64,000 nucleotides of DNA from Agrostemma githago (Eukaryota; Streptophyta; Magnoliopsida; Caryophyllales; Caryophyllaceae), in the NCBI GenBank assembly GCA_958450325.1, contig OY288244.1:36455424-36519423 (forward strand), read 5' to 3'. Of the stretch, positions 1 through 12,432 are shown one piece after another (within the stretch, counting starts at the first letter, position 1; each line of letters starts with the position of its first letter). The notes beneath the pieces were generated by a model. The model saw only the letters and a program-made list of their open reading frames with translations, was not told the origin of the DNA and made no database searches. The position numbers were made by a program, and so were the translations under genes.

Positions 1-2730
1 AAATCATAAAGTAAAGTTATTTGATAAAATAACGACGTCAAATAACATTTGTAAACGAGCTTGAAAGAAATAAGGTAACCAAAACATTTTCAAAACAAAA
101 GTAAAACAATTTGATTAGGAAATTCGAAAATATTTATATTTTTTTTTGAAGAAACAAAATTTAGTTCGGAGAAATCAACTTTTGTAGTTAGTAAAAATCG
201 AACCAGTCGTCAATCATTTTCAATAACAGATTCGAAAGTCCACCAACAATAAAACGAGAACTAATTTCAAAACGTTAAAATTTCGAAAATTTTATCAAAG
301 TAATTATTAAAGTTTTCAAAAACGTTATCAAACTTGAACATACAAAATAATTTTGACAATGCTAAAACGCTTTACATACTAATCCTGTAGAAATTGAAGT
401 AGTATTTGGAAATATGAAAGTCTTCATAAAATTTCGATTGCTTGAAAATCAAAAGTTGAAATAATTTCGAAATACTTCAAAATAAATTATTAAAGCATTT
501 CGAAACAAAACTAAATATAAATATCAACCAAAGATAAAACAGAAGTGAAGTATAAAGTTCTCAAAATATAATTCAAATATGTTAAATTGCACAATATCCG
601 AAAAGTTTAAGTAAGTCAAACTTTTTATAAAATAGGTAGTTCGAAAAATGGTTAACGGGTAAATAGAACAATGATAGATAATAAATTAAAATAAGAGTTT
701 TCAAAATCGATAAAGGTCGAAGGGATTAGCAGCAGATGCGGTAACAGAATTCAAGAGAAGCAGAAAGGAAGACGGAGTTGAGAATCAAAAAGAACTATCA
801 AGGATTATAGAAGAAATTAATCATCTCAAGATCCCTAGCACGACTCTCACAAACACGGGTTCGTAATTGGCCCATCAAATAATGCTAAGTCCAATATCGG
901 CACAGGGTGGTCCTACTCAATCTACCACCTCCAAAATTATCAATTGTCACCGCCTCCAAAATTATCAATTGTCACCGCCTCCAAAATTAAGTCTTACATA
1001 CTTATATAATCTTTCAATTAGTATGGTAAGAATCCTCAAATGATTTAGACTAATCCGTTAATTACGATTCCAGCGGTTATCAAAACATATCCAAACTCGT
1101 AATCATTAAGGCTCATCAATTCAAAGCTCATAAGGTATAAACTCGAGTTATACTTCTAATTTCTCGAGTAAGGAACACTAAATAAAATCCACCAATTAAC
1201 AATGCTCGAGTACGAAATCTTCAAAAATGATCACCAACATATTTATAATGCCACAAGTACAGAAGTTGGGAAAGTACAACAAGTCCTCAAACATGCTCAA
1301 ACCTATAGGTAATGGCGCAGACACTCACATCTTCGAACACGTCATTCGATTAAGGTTTCTGAGAATTCCACCAAATTTCATATTGTAACAGCGAAACCAC
1401 CAAAATATTAACTCAACGAAGCCACAATCTCGTTGGTCTAATGGTTTTGAACAATAAATCCATCAAGATGATTCGCATTAAGTATTCCTCAAAACAACGC
1501 GATAAATACAACCTCTAATTGTAACATGTTTCTCCTTTTCATGGTTAACAACAATCTATCCAAGTTAGATCAATCAACTCTAAAGTTCATAGGTTACTAC
1601 CTTAAACAACGATCAACGATCTAATCCTTAAGAAACACGGGTAATCTATGTCAACCAAAATTTCTAACGATATTAATGAAAACCTTCGATGGTACCACAA
1701 CACTCAGGTTAACACTTTAAACAGTACTCTATGATCCCAAATATTCATGATTCATCCATCAAATAAGCATTAGGTAAGAATCCCAAGTAATATTATCAGT
1801 TACACTTAGTTCGGTTCTAGGTTAGCTAGGTACTAGGTATCCATCAAATATGGTATACTCTTGCTACTTCAATAGATTATTCAACTTTAAGTCCTCCAAA
1901 TAATCAAGTAACCTATAACCCAAGGTTCAAAATCTTAAGTACCAACCTAATTCCATTAATCGACAATTTATCATTCAAATCGATCCTCAAAAGCTTACTA
2001 AGATAGATAACAAGGTATAACTCACAATTCTCAAACCACGTAACAAGGGTTGACCAAACCTCAAACATCTATAACTTTTCACGGGTTCACTAAGACAAAA
2101 TTCGGTCTAACTAAAGAATATAACAAGGATTCATCAAGCGGATGAAGAAGAGAATATAAAAGAGAAGAATGAGAAGAAGTAGAGGAAGGAAGAAAAGAGT
2201 CGATGACCCTATATTACTAAGTTCTGGAACCAGAGGATAATCTTCGGGCCTCCAGAGTTCACGAGGGATCCAAATGGATTACTTCATCTTCTTGTAGAGG
2301 AACGAGCACACAAGTCTTGGGTTGCTACATCTGGATCTACTACGACATCATGGAACAAGAATCTACTCTTAATCATCTTGCCTGGAGCTTAAGTAAACTG
2401 AACCGGAACTAAAAGTCACCATCGACATCTTTCTTGGAGCACCAAGTTGTTCACTTGAGTCAGCAGGCGTTGAGAGTTCTAAGACGGTCTTGTCGCGATC
2501 TGGAGCAGCATCCTATCAACATCTTGTTCATTCGTCTTCTTCCAACAAAAGCAACAAATATTCAATGTTAATCATTGAGTTCAGGAACAGATAATCTTAA
2601 CAGTTAAGTCCTTATCTGTTTCTACCCATTTTTAACAATATATTTTTTTTATTTACTGTTTAAATAATTTACTGGTATTTTCCCTAATTTCAGGTGTAAG
2701 CGTCGGGAGCAGTGATGCTCTGATACCAAC
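1..2730 (-). other. LARD internal region, PBS side, non-coding
   Basis: This is AT-rich sequence without a recognisable coding frame. Read on the minus strand it starts with the primer site and aligns by eye with the plus-strand interiors starting at 52546 and 59141. Its far end (1 to about 1170) matches the right interior from about 7379 onward, which places the missing PPT some 220 bp beyond the window edge and gives an interior of roughly 2.9 kb. A short repeated phrase at 930-985 (CCTCCAAAATTATCAATTGT) occurs twice in a row. Small open frames at 2868-3098 and 3356-3538 lie in the LTR and look accidental. Confidence 0.75.
2717..2728 (-). other. Primer binding site, initiator tRNA-Met type
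   Basis: The minus strand reads TGGTATCAGAGC two bases inside the LTR end. This is the standard plant PBS complementary to the 3' end of initiator tRNA-Met. It fixes the element orientation and the LTR boundary at 2731. Confidence 0.9.
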
Positions 2731-5700
2731 TGTAATCGCCTAGAAATTCTAACGCGATACAGTGGCGGAAACACTGTAGAGTCGGGATTATAACACCCTG
2801 TAACTATGTTTTTATAAAAATATAAATGGTAAAGTCAAACATTAGGCCCTAAATAAAATGGCCAAAATTAAATAAATCCACAAAGGGGTTTAACAATCCA
2901 CAAAATATAATTATTAAAATTAATCGAGCAAGGATCATGTCTGCCCGCTAGCCCACACCCGGAAACATGCATACCTGTCATGTTAAAAACATAACAGCCA
3001 CAATTAGTGAGGAGCAACGTCAACGTTCTTCCAGCCGTATAACAGGATTTTAAAACAGTAATTACTATTATAGGAAAAATAGTCAAAATGGAAAACATTA
3101 AAACAACATATTAAAATAAGCTTTCAGCGCGAAATGAAATAATTAAATGGGTTTCCGAAGAAACATAAAATTTTTTGCCAACCTGCGAACCAAATTATAT
3201 CGATAACAATAAAATATTCAAAATGGCGTTATAGATAGGATTAATGTAGAATCTAGACTTTCACTAGGACAATACTAAAAGCTAACTTCAAGAACTTAGT
3301 CAAAACAAATCAGACTTCGGTCTCTAACTAGGCAACTCAACCATAACAGGACTGCATGCAGCGAGGTTCTGGTTTAAGTAGTGCACACCCCTCCTGGATA
3401 CAAACCATACCCAGTTCAACCCGACGCAACTTACACGAGGCGATATCTAAGTTTAAGGTATACATACACCCTTCTGAACACAAACCATGCTCAGTTCAAC
3501 GACCAATGTGTCTCAACATAGACACACCAGCTTTATAGTTGATGGCAAAACGTATATCCCAGACTATATTACTCTAAACCCACACTTTTCCTTATTCCAT
3601 AACTCCAAAATAACCCATTATCGATATTTAAAAGATGTATTTTAATACAAACAATAGGAGAAGAAAAGAAAAAGGAATCACTTTCCAAAAGAGTAAACTT
3701 TCTATTTTAGGAAACTTCTATTTTTAGAAACTTTACCAAAAATAGCATCATATCAAAATAGCAAAAATATTAGTTTATACTAACATCACATTTTTAGTAA
3801 ACGACATAGATTTATAAAACAATTACTTTCGGCCTTAACGATATTAATTCTCAAAGTGAACATTTAATTTTATGAAATTATTAAAATATCGTATAAGCGT
3901 TATAAAATGATTAAAAATGTCTTAAACATTTTAATATTGCTAATTAGGGTGTTTTCAAAAGTTATAAAGTTAAAATTTCCAAATGATTATTAGTTTCGAC
4001 AATAAAATTATAAATAGGATTTTACGGCAAATATCAAATTAAATATTTGAACGTCTTAATTTAATTAAACCAACAAATATATTTAGAGTATGTTAAGGGG
4101 TGATTTAACTCTTAAAGTTTCAGATTTAAATACTTCCAAAATTGCTAGAAAAATAATTCTTTTACGTAAGACGAAGCATTTTAACGATAAATCACAATTT
4201 GTCCGTAAATCATTACTTATTAATTAAAGACTTTAATAAATAGTACAAAAATTACGTAAAATAGTTCAAATATATTTATGGACGTTCGGTCCAGAAAAGA
4301 AAATTTTACAAAATCCTAAAACTCGGTTTTTAAAGCGTTTTCTCGTTAATCGTCTAATCTCGACAATAACGATTAATAAAAATAGTAATTACAAAATGAT
4401 TTAAGTATTAATGTCTAAAAATTATTATTAAACCTAAAAATCATCATTTCCAGAATATACTAATTTTCCAGATTTTCCAAAGTTCCAGATTTACCAACTT
4501 CCGTCAAACCCGTCTTTAAAACCCGTTTTCACAATTAACGATTCCATTAATAAAACTTATCGTTTCTAACATTTTATTAAGGCACTAAAAATCATAAAAT
4601 TATATTTTAATATGAAATCATCAGAATCATAATTTTTTCCAGATTTAAACCAAGGACCAGAAATCGAGAATTTAAACGACAAACACGGTTTTAATGATAA
4701 ACGATGATTTAAAGTGATTAATTAATTCATCCACTTAACAATTTCGAAAATTTATGAAGAAATTCAGAAAATTCTATTTCATCATAAAGTTTCACCACGT
4801 CAAAAATCAGATTAAAATAAAATGTTTAGGTACTAGAACTAAAAATCGGCTTTTAATCATTTTTGTCCGATAATGGTAATAATTCAATAATCGATATCAA
4901 AAATATCAGAAAAATACTAAATTATTAAAAATCATCAAAAACAACATTTTTACAGAATATAAACATATATTACATGTTTAGGCCGAATATTATGAATTTA
5001 CAAATTAATATGACAATTTAATCGTTAATCTCGTAAAAGCGATAAAAATACCGAAACATGCAAATTTTCAAATTTTAAAAATTTTCCAGATTTTATGACA
5101 TACATATATTTCCAAAATAAAACATAAAAATATATACATGCAAATACTCAATTAAAATCATGAAATACCGAGTAACATTGACGTTACCTCTACTCCAAGT
5201 CTGAATCGATTATATACTCGTCGGACTCGGGCTCATCCACAAAACCTACATCACACGAAAATCATGGTAGAAAAATACCATGAGAAAAACTAAGAAAATC
5301 AATGGTAAATAACGATCGAAAACCCATCGATTATTACCTTAACGATAAAATCGGAAAGAGGATTAATTTTACGATAAAAATGAGACGATCAAGACTCGAT
5401 TAGGGACAAAATTGGGCTGGAAAATATGGCTGAAACTCATGGCCAATATGAAGGAATTGAAGAGTATTTTCTTTGTTTAATGTGGTTGAATGAGAATGAA
5501 TGAAAAGAAATGAATTATGTGAATTGTGTGAATGAATATGATCTTAAAAATTGATGAAAACAATGTTAGATACACTAAAAACACCAGCCAAAATGGATTA
5601 ACAAGGGAGAGTGAAAAGTTTTGCAATTAGTCACCAAATTCATTAAGGTAATAAAAATATCTAAGGCTTTAATCACTTTATAAAACCAAATGAAAAAAAA

Positions 5701-6222
5701 ATGTGAAGATGTGTGACCATGGGTGTCATGGTCTAAAAAGGGGCCAAAAAGTGCTTCTTTTAAATATAGGTTGATAAAAATTAGAATCGTATAATTACTA
5801 AAATCATTTCAAAGTAATTCGAGTAAACCTCGCGATAGAAAATAATTATTTACGAAACTTTGTAATAAAATGATTAAAGGCTAAATTTTTCGTAAATAAA
5901 AATATTTCTTAGTTGGAAATATTATATAAATGTGTTTAGACATTTTTAGGAAAAGAAATAACATAAATCCAAGCTTAAAACGTTAGTTCGTAGAGAAAAA
6001 TAGGACTCCTCGCGAATAAATAAATAGTTTGCGATGAAAATTTTATAAATAGATCAGGAAAATAAAATATTTAAAATCTTTTAATAAAAATAAATAATAT
6101 TTGACTTGAAAATGTTATGAAGCTTGAAAATGAAGGAAACTGAAGACAGAAAAAAATAACAGAGTCATGACGGAGTCATAACACAATAGATAACAACGCA
6201 TAGAAAATTAGCGGGTGTTACA
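2731..6222 (-). repeat. Complete LTR (3492 bp) of the minus-strand LARD
   Basis: On the minus strand it starts TGTAACACCCGC at 6222 and ends GATTACA at 2731, followed by GT and the PBS. The last part (CTACAGTGTTTCCGCCACTG and onward to TTACA) is almost identical to the ends of the LTRs at 52545 and 59140, while the first part has diverged more. It is therefore a related subfamily rather than the same copy. It is non-coding and very AT-rich. Confidence 0.85.
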
Positions 6223-6233
6223 ATCCTCCCCAC
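6223..6233 (-). other. Polypurine tract of the minus-strand LARD
   Basis: The minus strand reads GTGGGGAGGAT immediately upstream of the LTR start TGTAACACCC, the expected place for second-strand priming. The motif GTTTCGAGGACGAAACTTTC lies just upstream, as in the plus-strand family before 55345. Confidence 0.78.
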
Positions 6234-8547
6234 AAAAAGAAAGTTTCGTCCTCGAAACTAAGAATAAGCAGAAAGGAATCAAGATTACCCCACTCGAAAA
6301 GATGGGGATACAAATTTGTATAAGAATTTTATTTCAAAAGAAATTTTACAACTTTCAAAGTGATACGAAATCGAATGCAAATATTTATTCCAAGAGGAAT
6401 TGGGCTAAGCTACCCGAAGTTTAAAATCTTTTAATTAATGAAATCATAAAGTAAAGTTGTTTGATAAAATAACGACGTCAAATAACATTTGTAAACGAGC
6501 TTGAAAGAAATAAGGTAACCAAAACATTTGCAAAACAAAAGTAAAACAATTTGATTAGGACATTCGAAAATATTTATATTTTTTTTTGAAGAAACAAAAT
6601 TTAGTTCGGAGAAATCAACTTTTGTAGTTAGTAAAAATCGAACCAGTCGTCAATCATTTTCAATAATAGATTCGAAAGTCCACCAACAATAAAACGAAAA
6701 CTAATTTCAAAACGTTAAAATTTCGAAAATTTTATCAAAGTAATTATGAAAGTTTTCAAAAACGTTATCAAACTTGAACATACAAAATAATTTTGACAAT
6801 GCTAAAACGCTTAACATACTAATACTGTAGAAATTGAAGTAGTATTTGGAAATATGAAAGTCTTCATAAAATTTCGATTGCTTGAAAATCAAAAGTTGAA
6901 ATAATTTCGAAATACTTCAAAATAAATTATTAAAGCATTTCGAAACAAAACTAAATATAAATATCAACCAAAGATAAAACAAAAGTGAAGTATAAAGTTC
7001 TCAAATTATAATTCAAATATGTTAAATTTCACGATATACGAAAAGTTTAAGTAAGTGAAACTTTTTATAAAATAGGAAGTTCGAAAAATGGTTAACGGGT
7101 AAATAGAACAATGATAGATAATAAATTAAAATAAGAGTTTTCAAAATTAGCAGAAAGGGATCCTCCCCACTAAAAGAAAGTTTCGTCCTCGAAACTAAGA
7201 ATAAGCAGAAAGAAATCAAGATTACCTCACTCGAAAAGATGGGGATACAAATTTGTTTAAGAATTTCATTTCAAAAGAAATTTTACAACTTTCAAAGTGA
7301 TTCGAAATCAAATGCAAATATTTATTCCAAGAGGAATTGGGCTAAGCTACCCGAAGTTTAAAATCTTTTAATTAATGAAATCATAAAGTAAAGTTGTTTG
7401 ATAAAATAACGACGTCAAATAACATTTGTAAACGAGCTTGAAAGAAATAAGGTAACCAAAACATTTTCAAAACAAAAGTAAAACAATTTGATTAGGAAAT
7501 TCGAAAATATTTATATTTTTTTTTGAAGAAACAAAATTTAGTTCGGAGAAATCAACTTTTGTAGTTAGTAAAAATCGAACCAGTCGTCAATCATTTTCAA
7601 TAACAGATTCGAAAGTCCACCAACAATAAAACGAAAACTAATTTCAAAACGTTAAAATTTCGAAAATTTCATCAAAGTAATTATGAAAGTTTTCAAAAAC
7701 GTTATCAAACTTGAACATACAAAATAATTTTGACAATGCTAAAACGCTTTACATACTAATCCTGTAGAAATTGTAGTATTTGGAAATATGAAAGTCTTCA
7801 TAAAATTTCGATTGCTTGAAAATCAAAAGTTGAAATAATTTCGAAATACTTCAAAATAAATTATTAAAGCATTTCGAAACAAAACTAAATATAAATATCA
7901 ACCAAAGATAAAACAGAAGTGAAGTATAAAGTTCTCAAATTATAATTCAAATATGTTAAATTTCACGATATCCGAAAAGTTTAAGTAAGTCAAACTTTTT
8001 ATAAAATAGGTAGTTCGAAAAATGGTTAACGGGTAAATAGAACAATGATAGATAATAAATTAAAATAAGAGTTTTCAAAATCGATAAAGGTCGAAGGGAT
8101 TAGCAGCAGATGCGGTAACAGAATTCAAGAGAAGCAGAAAGGAAGACGGAGTTGAGAATCAAAAAGAACTATCAAGGATTATAGAAGAAATTAATCATCT
8201 CAAGATCCCTAGCACGACTCTCACAAACACGGGTTCGTAATTGGCCCATCAAATAACGCTAAGTCCAATATCGGCACAGGGTGGTCCTACTCATTCTACC
8301 ACCTCCAAAATTATCAATTGTCACTGCCTCCAAAATTATCAATTGTCACCGCCTCCAAAATTAAGTCTTACATACTTATATAATCTTTCATATAGTATGG
8401 TAAGAATCCTCAAATGATTTAGACTAATCCATTAATTACGATTCCAGCGGTTATCAAAACATATCCAAACTCGTAATCACTAAGGCTCATAAATTCAAAG
8501 CTCATAAGGTATAAACTCGAGTTATACTTCTAATTTCTCGAGTAAGG
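6223..8547 (-). repeat. LARD internal region, PPT side, with about 940-bp direct duplication
   Basis: The PPT-proximal interior is present twice in tandem: 6223-7158 and 7159-8547 both begin with CCTCCCCAC and then AAAGAAAGTTTCGTCCTCG and run nearly identically. The first copy breaks off after GAGTTTTCAAAATTAGCAGAAA, while the second continues. The second copy ends abruptly at TCTCGAGTAAGG where the copia LTR starts; the intact copy at 1160-1185 continues differently, so 8547/8548 is a real insertion boundary. The matching right-hand continuation is not found after the copia. Confidence 0.78.
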
Positions 8548-9856
8548 TGTTGGAGCAAGTGTCCTCCACAATAGTGCATTGATATATTAAATCTCATGAG
8601 CGGAATATATTTGGGATAATTAGTACATTGATACTCCACGTCAGTTGATTAACGTAAATCGGTAACGCTCAGCTGACTAGAGTTAGACGTTACTGTCGTA
8701 TGACGGCGGTGATCAGCTGATCCCTTTTGGTCACACCTATAGGATGAGACCCAAATAGAAGACTAATTATTTGTATCTGATACAGCTAATTAGTACCTTG
8801 CGTATATAGTGATATATGCATGGTAACGAGAGTTATTTATTGGAGATAGAGTTTGGAACTCTGTCCGATTAAGTTTATTAGTCTATTATACGATAATTGA
8901 CTGAATAAATTTTACGTCTTATTTTAATACGATTATATAAGACCTAATTTAGTATTTAAACGTTAATTACTAAATTAGTTGAGGTTTTGTATGCTTTTAT
9001 GGATAGTGGTAATTAGCCGTTAATATATTTACAAGGAGTTGTAAATTTAGCTAATTGATTATTATTATTATTATGGGACCTATTATATATAGATATAATA
9101 GTAATGTACTACTTAAAGAGTTAAGAGTATATTATTTGATGTGATCAATTATAGAGATAATTGATCATGTCACACATTGCATTTGTATGACAAATGACAA
9201 AATAAAATGGACCCATTTTATGTACATGTGTGTGTGACACACTAGTAAATATAATGACAAATGTGGTTGTTCTTATTTTACTAGATACATAAATAATAGT
9301 AATAATGATACTAGACACTTGTCATAAGCATGCAAATAAAATTAAAAGCTAAATGGTCTACCCATGTGGTGATGGCCGGTTTTGGTGAGTAAAAAGGGGG
9401 CTTTTTGTTCTCTTTTTATCTCACCAATTCATTATGCATGCATTAGTTTTGGCTTTTCACCTCATCTCTCAAAACTCTCTCTAAATACTAGTATTCATCT
9501 TTTACTAGTGTAGTAATAGATTAATAATATTAGTATTGTTATATCACTACTATTATCTAGTTAATAATACTAGTGATTATTTGGGTTGATTCTTGGTGCA
9601 ACTTAAAGGAGATCTTCTACATTGGAGATTCAAGGTTTTGGAGGATCATTCATACAATTCTTAGCTCAAGAACAATAAGAAAAGGAGTTTTCTTATTGTG
9701 CCCAATATTTCCTCATTGTTTATGTAAGGAAATCTCTTCTTATATCTAGTTTTTGTCATTTGATGTCATGCATGTAACTAGATCTTTATATACTAAATTA
9801 ACAAGTAATTTAGTAACTAATTAGAGGAGTCTAATTAGTGGGTTTCGAACCCTTCA
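8548..9856 (+). repeat. 5' LTR of the Angela copia (1309 bp)
   Basis: It runs from TGTTGGAGCAAGTG to CCCTTCA, with the usual TG...CA ends, and is followed by AG and the PBS. A TATA-like stretch lies in the AT-rich region around 9060-9110, but I cannot fix the promoter. It contains no reading frame of note. Confidence 0.88.
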
Positions 9857-9858
9857 AG

Positions 9859-9870
9859 TGGTATCAGAGC
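9859..9870 (+). other. Primer binding site of the Angela copia
   Basis: TGGTATCAGAGC, two bases after the LTR end, is complementary to initiator tRNA-Met. Confidence 0.92.
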
Positions 9871-11571
9871 TTTGTTGTTGCATGCATGTCGATTTTTGAC
9901 ATTTTTTCGGGTTATATGATAACTTTGGGAAAAACCGAAAATTGTGTGTAAAATGGGTTTCACACGAAATTTTTGGGTACATGCATACCTAATGACCTCA
10001 AAATAGTTGTGGTCGAGTTTGGTAATTTTTGGAATTTATTTGCTAATTTATAATCATTTATGCCTTAAAAACCGAGTTTTTATGCCTATTTGATGTTAAA
10101 AGTTAACTAAAAATAGTTGCATGTTGTTTTTGGGCATGGTTTTTTGGTGTACATATCTTCATATGTTGATGGACATATGTGTAAATTTTTGAAATTTATT
10201 TTGTCCTTTTGGGATGTTTATTGTTTTTTATGAGATAAGAATCGATAAACATGCATTTATTTGTTCCTATTTTATTCGAGAATATTTGTGAACAAGTTTT
10301 TGTTTTGGAGTTCCTGGAAATGTTCCAGAATGAACAAAATTATTCATTTTTAATTTTGGACGTTTTATGATTTAATTTGAATTTATTTCATAAAATTGAC
10401 CATTTACCGATTAAATTAGCAAATAAAATCAATTCAAACTAATTTTTATTTTTCAAATTAGTGGAGACTAATTCTTGAAATTCCAAATTGGTTTGGAAAA
10501 TTAGTTTGAGCTTAATTGAGAATTAAGTGTTGATTAATGATTTTTAATGGTTAAAAATCAATAAATTCCATAAAACCGAGCTAGGATGAACTTGATAAAT
10601 TATGGGGCGATTTTGGCATGATTTTTACAGCATTTTATTTATTTTAATGTTGTTGAATGAATGAATGTCATTTATTGTTTATTTTGCAAGATTGTACCTA
10701 GTATGGCCTAGTCTTTTAATCGGTATTACCCGTAATGTAAGGGAATATCGATTTGGTTGTAATTAATTGCGATCTCGTATCGCCCGTTTGTAATAATTAA
10801 TAGTTTTATTCATACAAATGTATAATAGGAAATGCTATGTATCATTTGTATTTTATTATTATGAAGACGGAGATTACACAAGACGGTGGACAAAAGACGG
10901 TGCCTTTTGGTGGTGTTCCATTGAAGAGGCCAGGGACCAAGGAGTTGGTTTCCGATTTTGTAATAGTCTAGTTAATTAGATTAGCTAGATGGCCATACTA
11001 GGATTTATTTGTTTGATGCTTGCTTTATTTTCGCTCATGCCAAAATCGCCAATCATGCATTTTATTCGTCGATTGTCAATTCACCAATTTACGTAATCAC
11101 CAACTTAGTTTACTTATAAGTGATTAGTAACCTAATATTGACAAGACCTCTCACATGCATCGTAAGAATTGAGATTTAGCCTTACCAATTAAAGCACCTA
11201 TGAACCCCTTGTTCATTAGGGCAACCACAACGTGGACCCTTTTTACCTAGGGTAAATAGGGTGATAAGATCACATGCCAAGATTGGGTTGGACTCAACGA
11301 AATAAAAGTTATTTCGGGACTAGGAGATGGATTTGGTTGAAATCCCTCGACCGAGAGTTCTAGGGTAGAATTAGTCAAGTAATGACTTACCGTTTTTACA
11401 TAAGGATTGCATGCGATGTTAGTTCTTATCTAGATACGGGTCTTGGAATCGCTTATATAATTTCGTGAGGGGTCATTATATGAGTGACTTGTTAAAATTG
11501 TTTTACAAGTAAATTATATAACAATGAATGTTAATATTTCCTAAACTTTGTTGTAGTGTTTATAATTCGCT
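9871..11571 (+). other. Long untranslated leader of the Angela copia
   Basis: About 1.7 kb separates the PBS from the gag start and contains no sizeable open frame. Long leaders are known in Angela/BARE elements, where they hold the packaging and dimerisation signals. I cannot point to a specific signal here. Confidence 0.7.
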
Positions 11572-12432
11572 ATGGCTACTAATGCAACCATTCAACTCGG
11601 AAAGGATTCTTGGCTTAGGTCCGTTATGGACAAATGTATCTTGAAAGACGATGGAAGTAATTTCATCGAATGGGAGTCTACCATTAAAGGTGCGGCGTTG
11701 TCCGACAACGTCCTTCGTTACTTGAACGAACCACCACCCAACGAACCCGGTCCTCGAGCCACCCCGGCACAAAGGACCGCTTATGAGGAGTATTTGAAGA
11801 TATCCAACGATATCAAGAATGTCTTGATATGGTCAATGTCTCCAAAACTCAAGCTTCAATACATTACCCTTAATGCATATGAGATATTCTCAAGGGTTAC
11901 GACGGCTTTTTCCCAATCACCCGATATCCGTCAATATGAGGCTATGATGAAATTCTTCGAGGGTAAGCTAGAAAAGGGCCAAAAAGTGGGTCCTCATGTG
12001 CTCAAGATGATTGAGCATATTGACACACTAGAGCGTCTAGGGTGTAGCATTCCCAAGAAGCTTGCGATCGGTCGCATTCTTCACTCACTCCCCTCCAAGT
12101 TCTCCCAAATTAGGGTGAACTACAACATGCATGGCATGGACAAGAGTTTCCAAGAGCTTCATGCACTCCTCAACCAAGCGGAGAGGGAAATGGAGGCTAG
12201 TGGGAGTGAGAAGAGAGACATGCTCTCCATGAAAATGAAGAATCTCAACCTTGGGGTTCAAAAGGGTAAAAACAAGGGTAAGACCAAATTCAAGAGACAT
12301 GGAAAAGACAAGAACAAGGGAAAGCTATTGAGAATAGCAAACCTAAGGCTAAGGTTAACAAACATGCCGACGCCGATTGCTATCACTGTAATGGCAAGGG
12401 ACATTGGAAGCGCAATTGTCCCAAATATTTGA
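11572..12432 (+). CDS. gag: Copia Gag (frameshifted from Pol)
   Basis: This is the capsid/nucleocapsid precursor that forms the virus-like particle of the copia element. The 286-residue frame starts at the first ATG after the leader and has the copia Gag core (a UBN2-type region, residues about 30-215: W near residue 34, LWSMSP, and the LHSLP motif near 172). A lysine-rich tail follows. The expected CCHC zinc knuckle (C-x2-C-x4-H-x4-C) is present at 12378-12419 but in the pol frame, so this ORF misses it and ends in a short aberrant tail. Copia elements normally make Gag-Pol from one frame, so a one-base indel around 12312-12326 has probably split the gene. A programmed frameshift is less likely because the shift precedes the knuckle. 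Confidence 0.88.
   Translation: MATNATIQLGKDSWLRSVMDKCILKDDGSNFIEWESTIKGAALSDNVLRYLNEPPPNEPGPRATPAQRTAYEEYLKISNDIKNVLIWSMSPKLKLQYITLNAYEIFSRVTTAFSQSPDIRQYEAMMKFFEGKLEKGQKVGPHVLKMIEHIDTLERLGCSIPKKLAIGRILHSLPSKFSQIRVNYNMHGMDKSFQELHALLNQAEREMEASGSEKRDMLSMKMKNLNLGVQKGKNKGKTKFKRHGKDKNKGKLLRIANLRLRLTNMPTPIAITVMARDIGSAIVPNI

Larger units (their letters stand above)
1..8547 (-). mobile_element. LARD-like non-coding LTR retrotransposon array (internal-LTR-internal)
   Basis: One complete LTR (2731-6222) has element interior on both sides: PBS-side interior to the left and PPT-side interior to the right, read on the minus strand. This is a tandem, shared-LTR arrangement, usually produced by unequal recombination. 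The left interior runs off the window. The right interior stops at 8547, where an Angela copia element begins. No gag or pol homology is visible in any frame, so I class it as a large retrotransposon derivative (LARD-like). LTR ends and primer site are shared with the plus-strand family at 26319-60205. The lineage of the autonomous partner is unknown; the conserved motif GTTTCGAGGACGAAAC before the PPT is common in plant Ty3/gypsy elements. Confidence 0.82.

Noticed and set aside
2717..2728. tRNA-like match
   Set aside because: The same 12-mer at 2717, 9859, 52548 and 59143 is a primer binding site next to an LTR end; no cloverleaf surrounds it.
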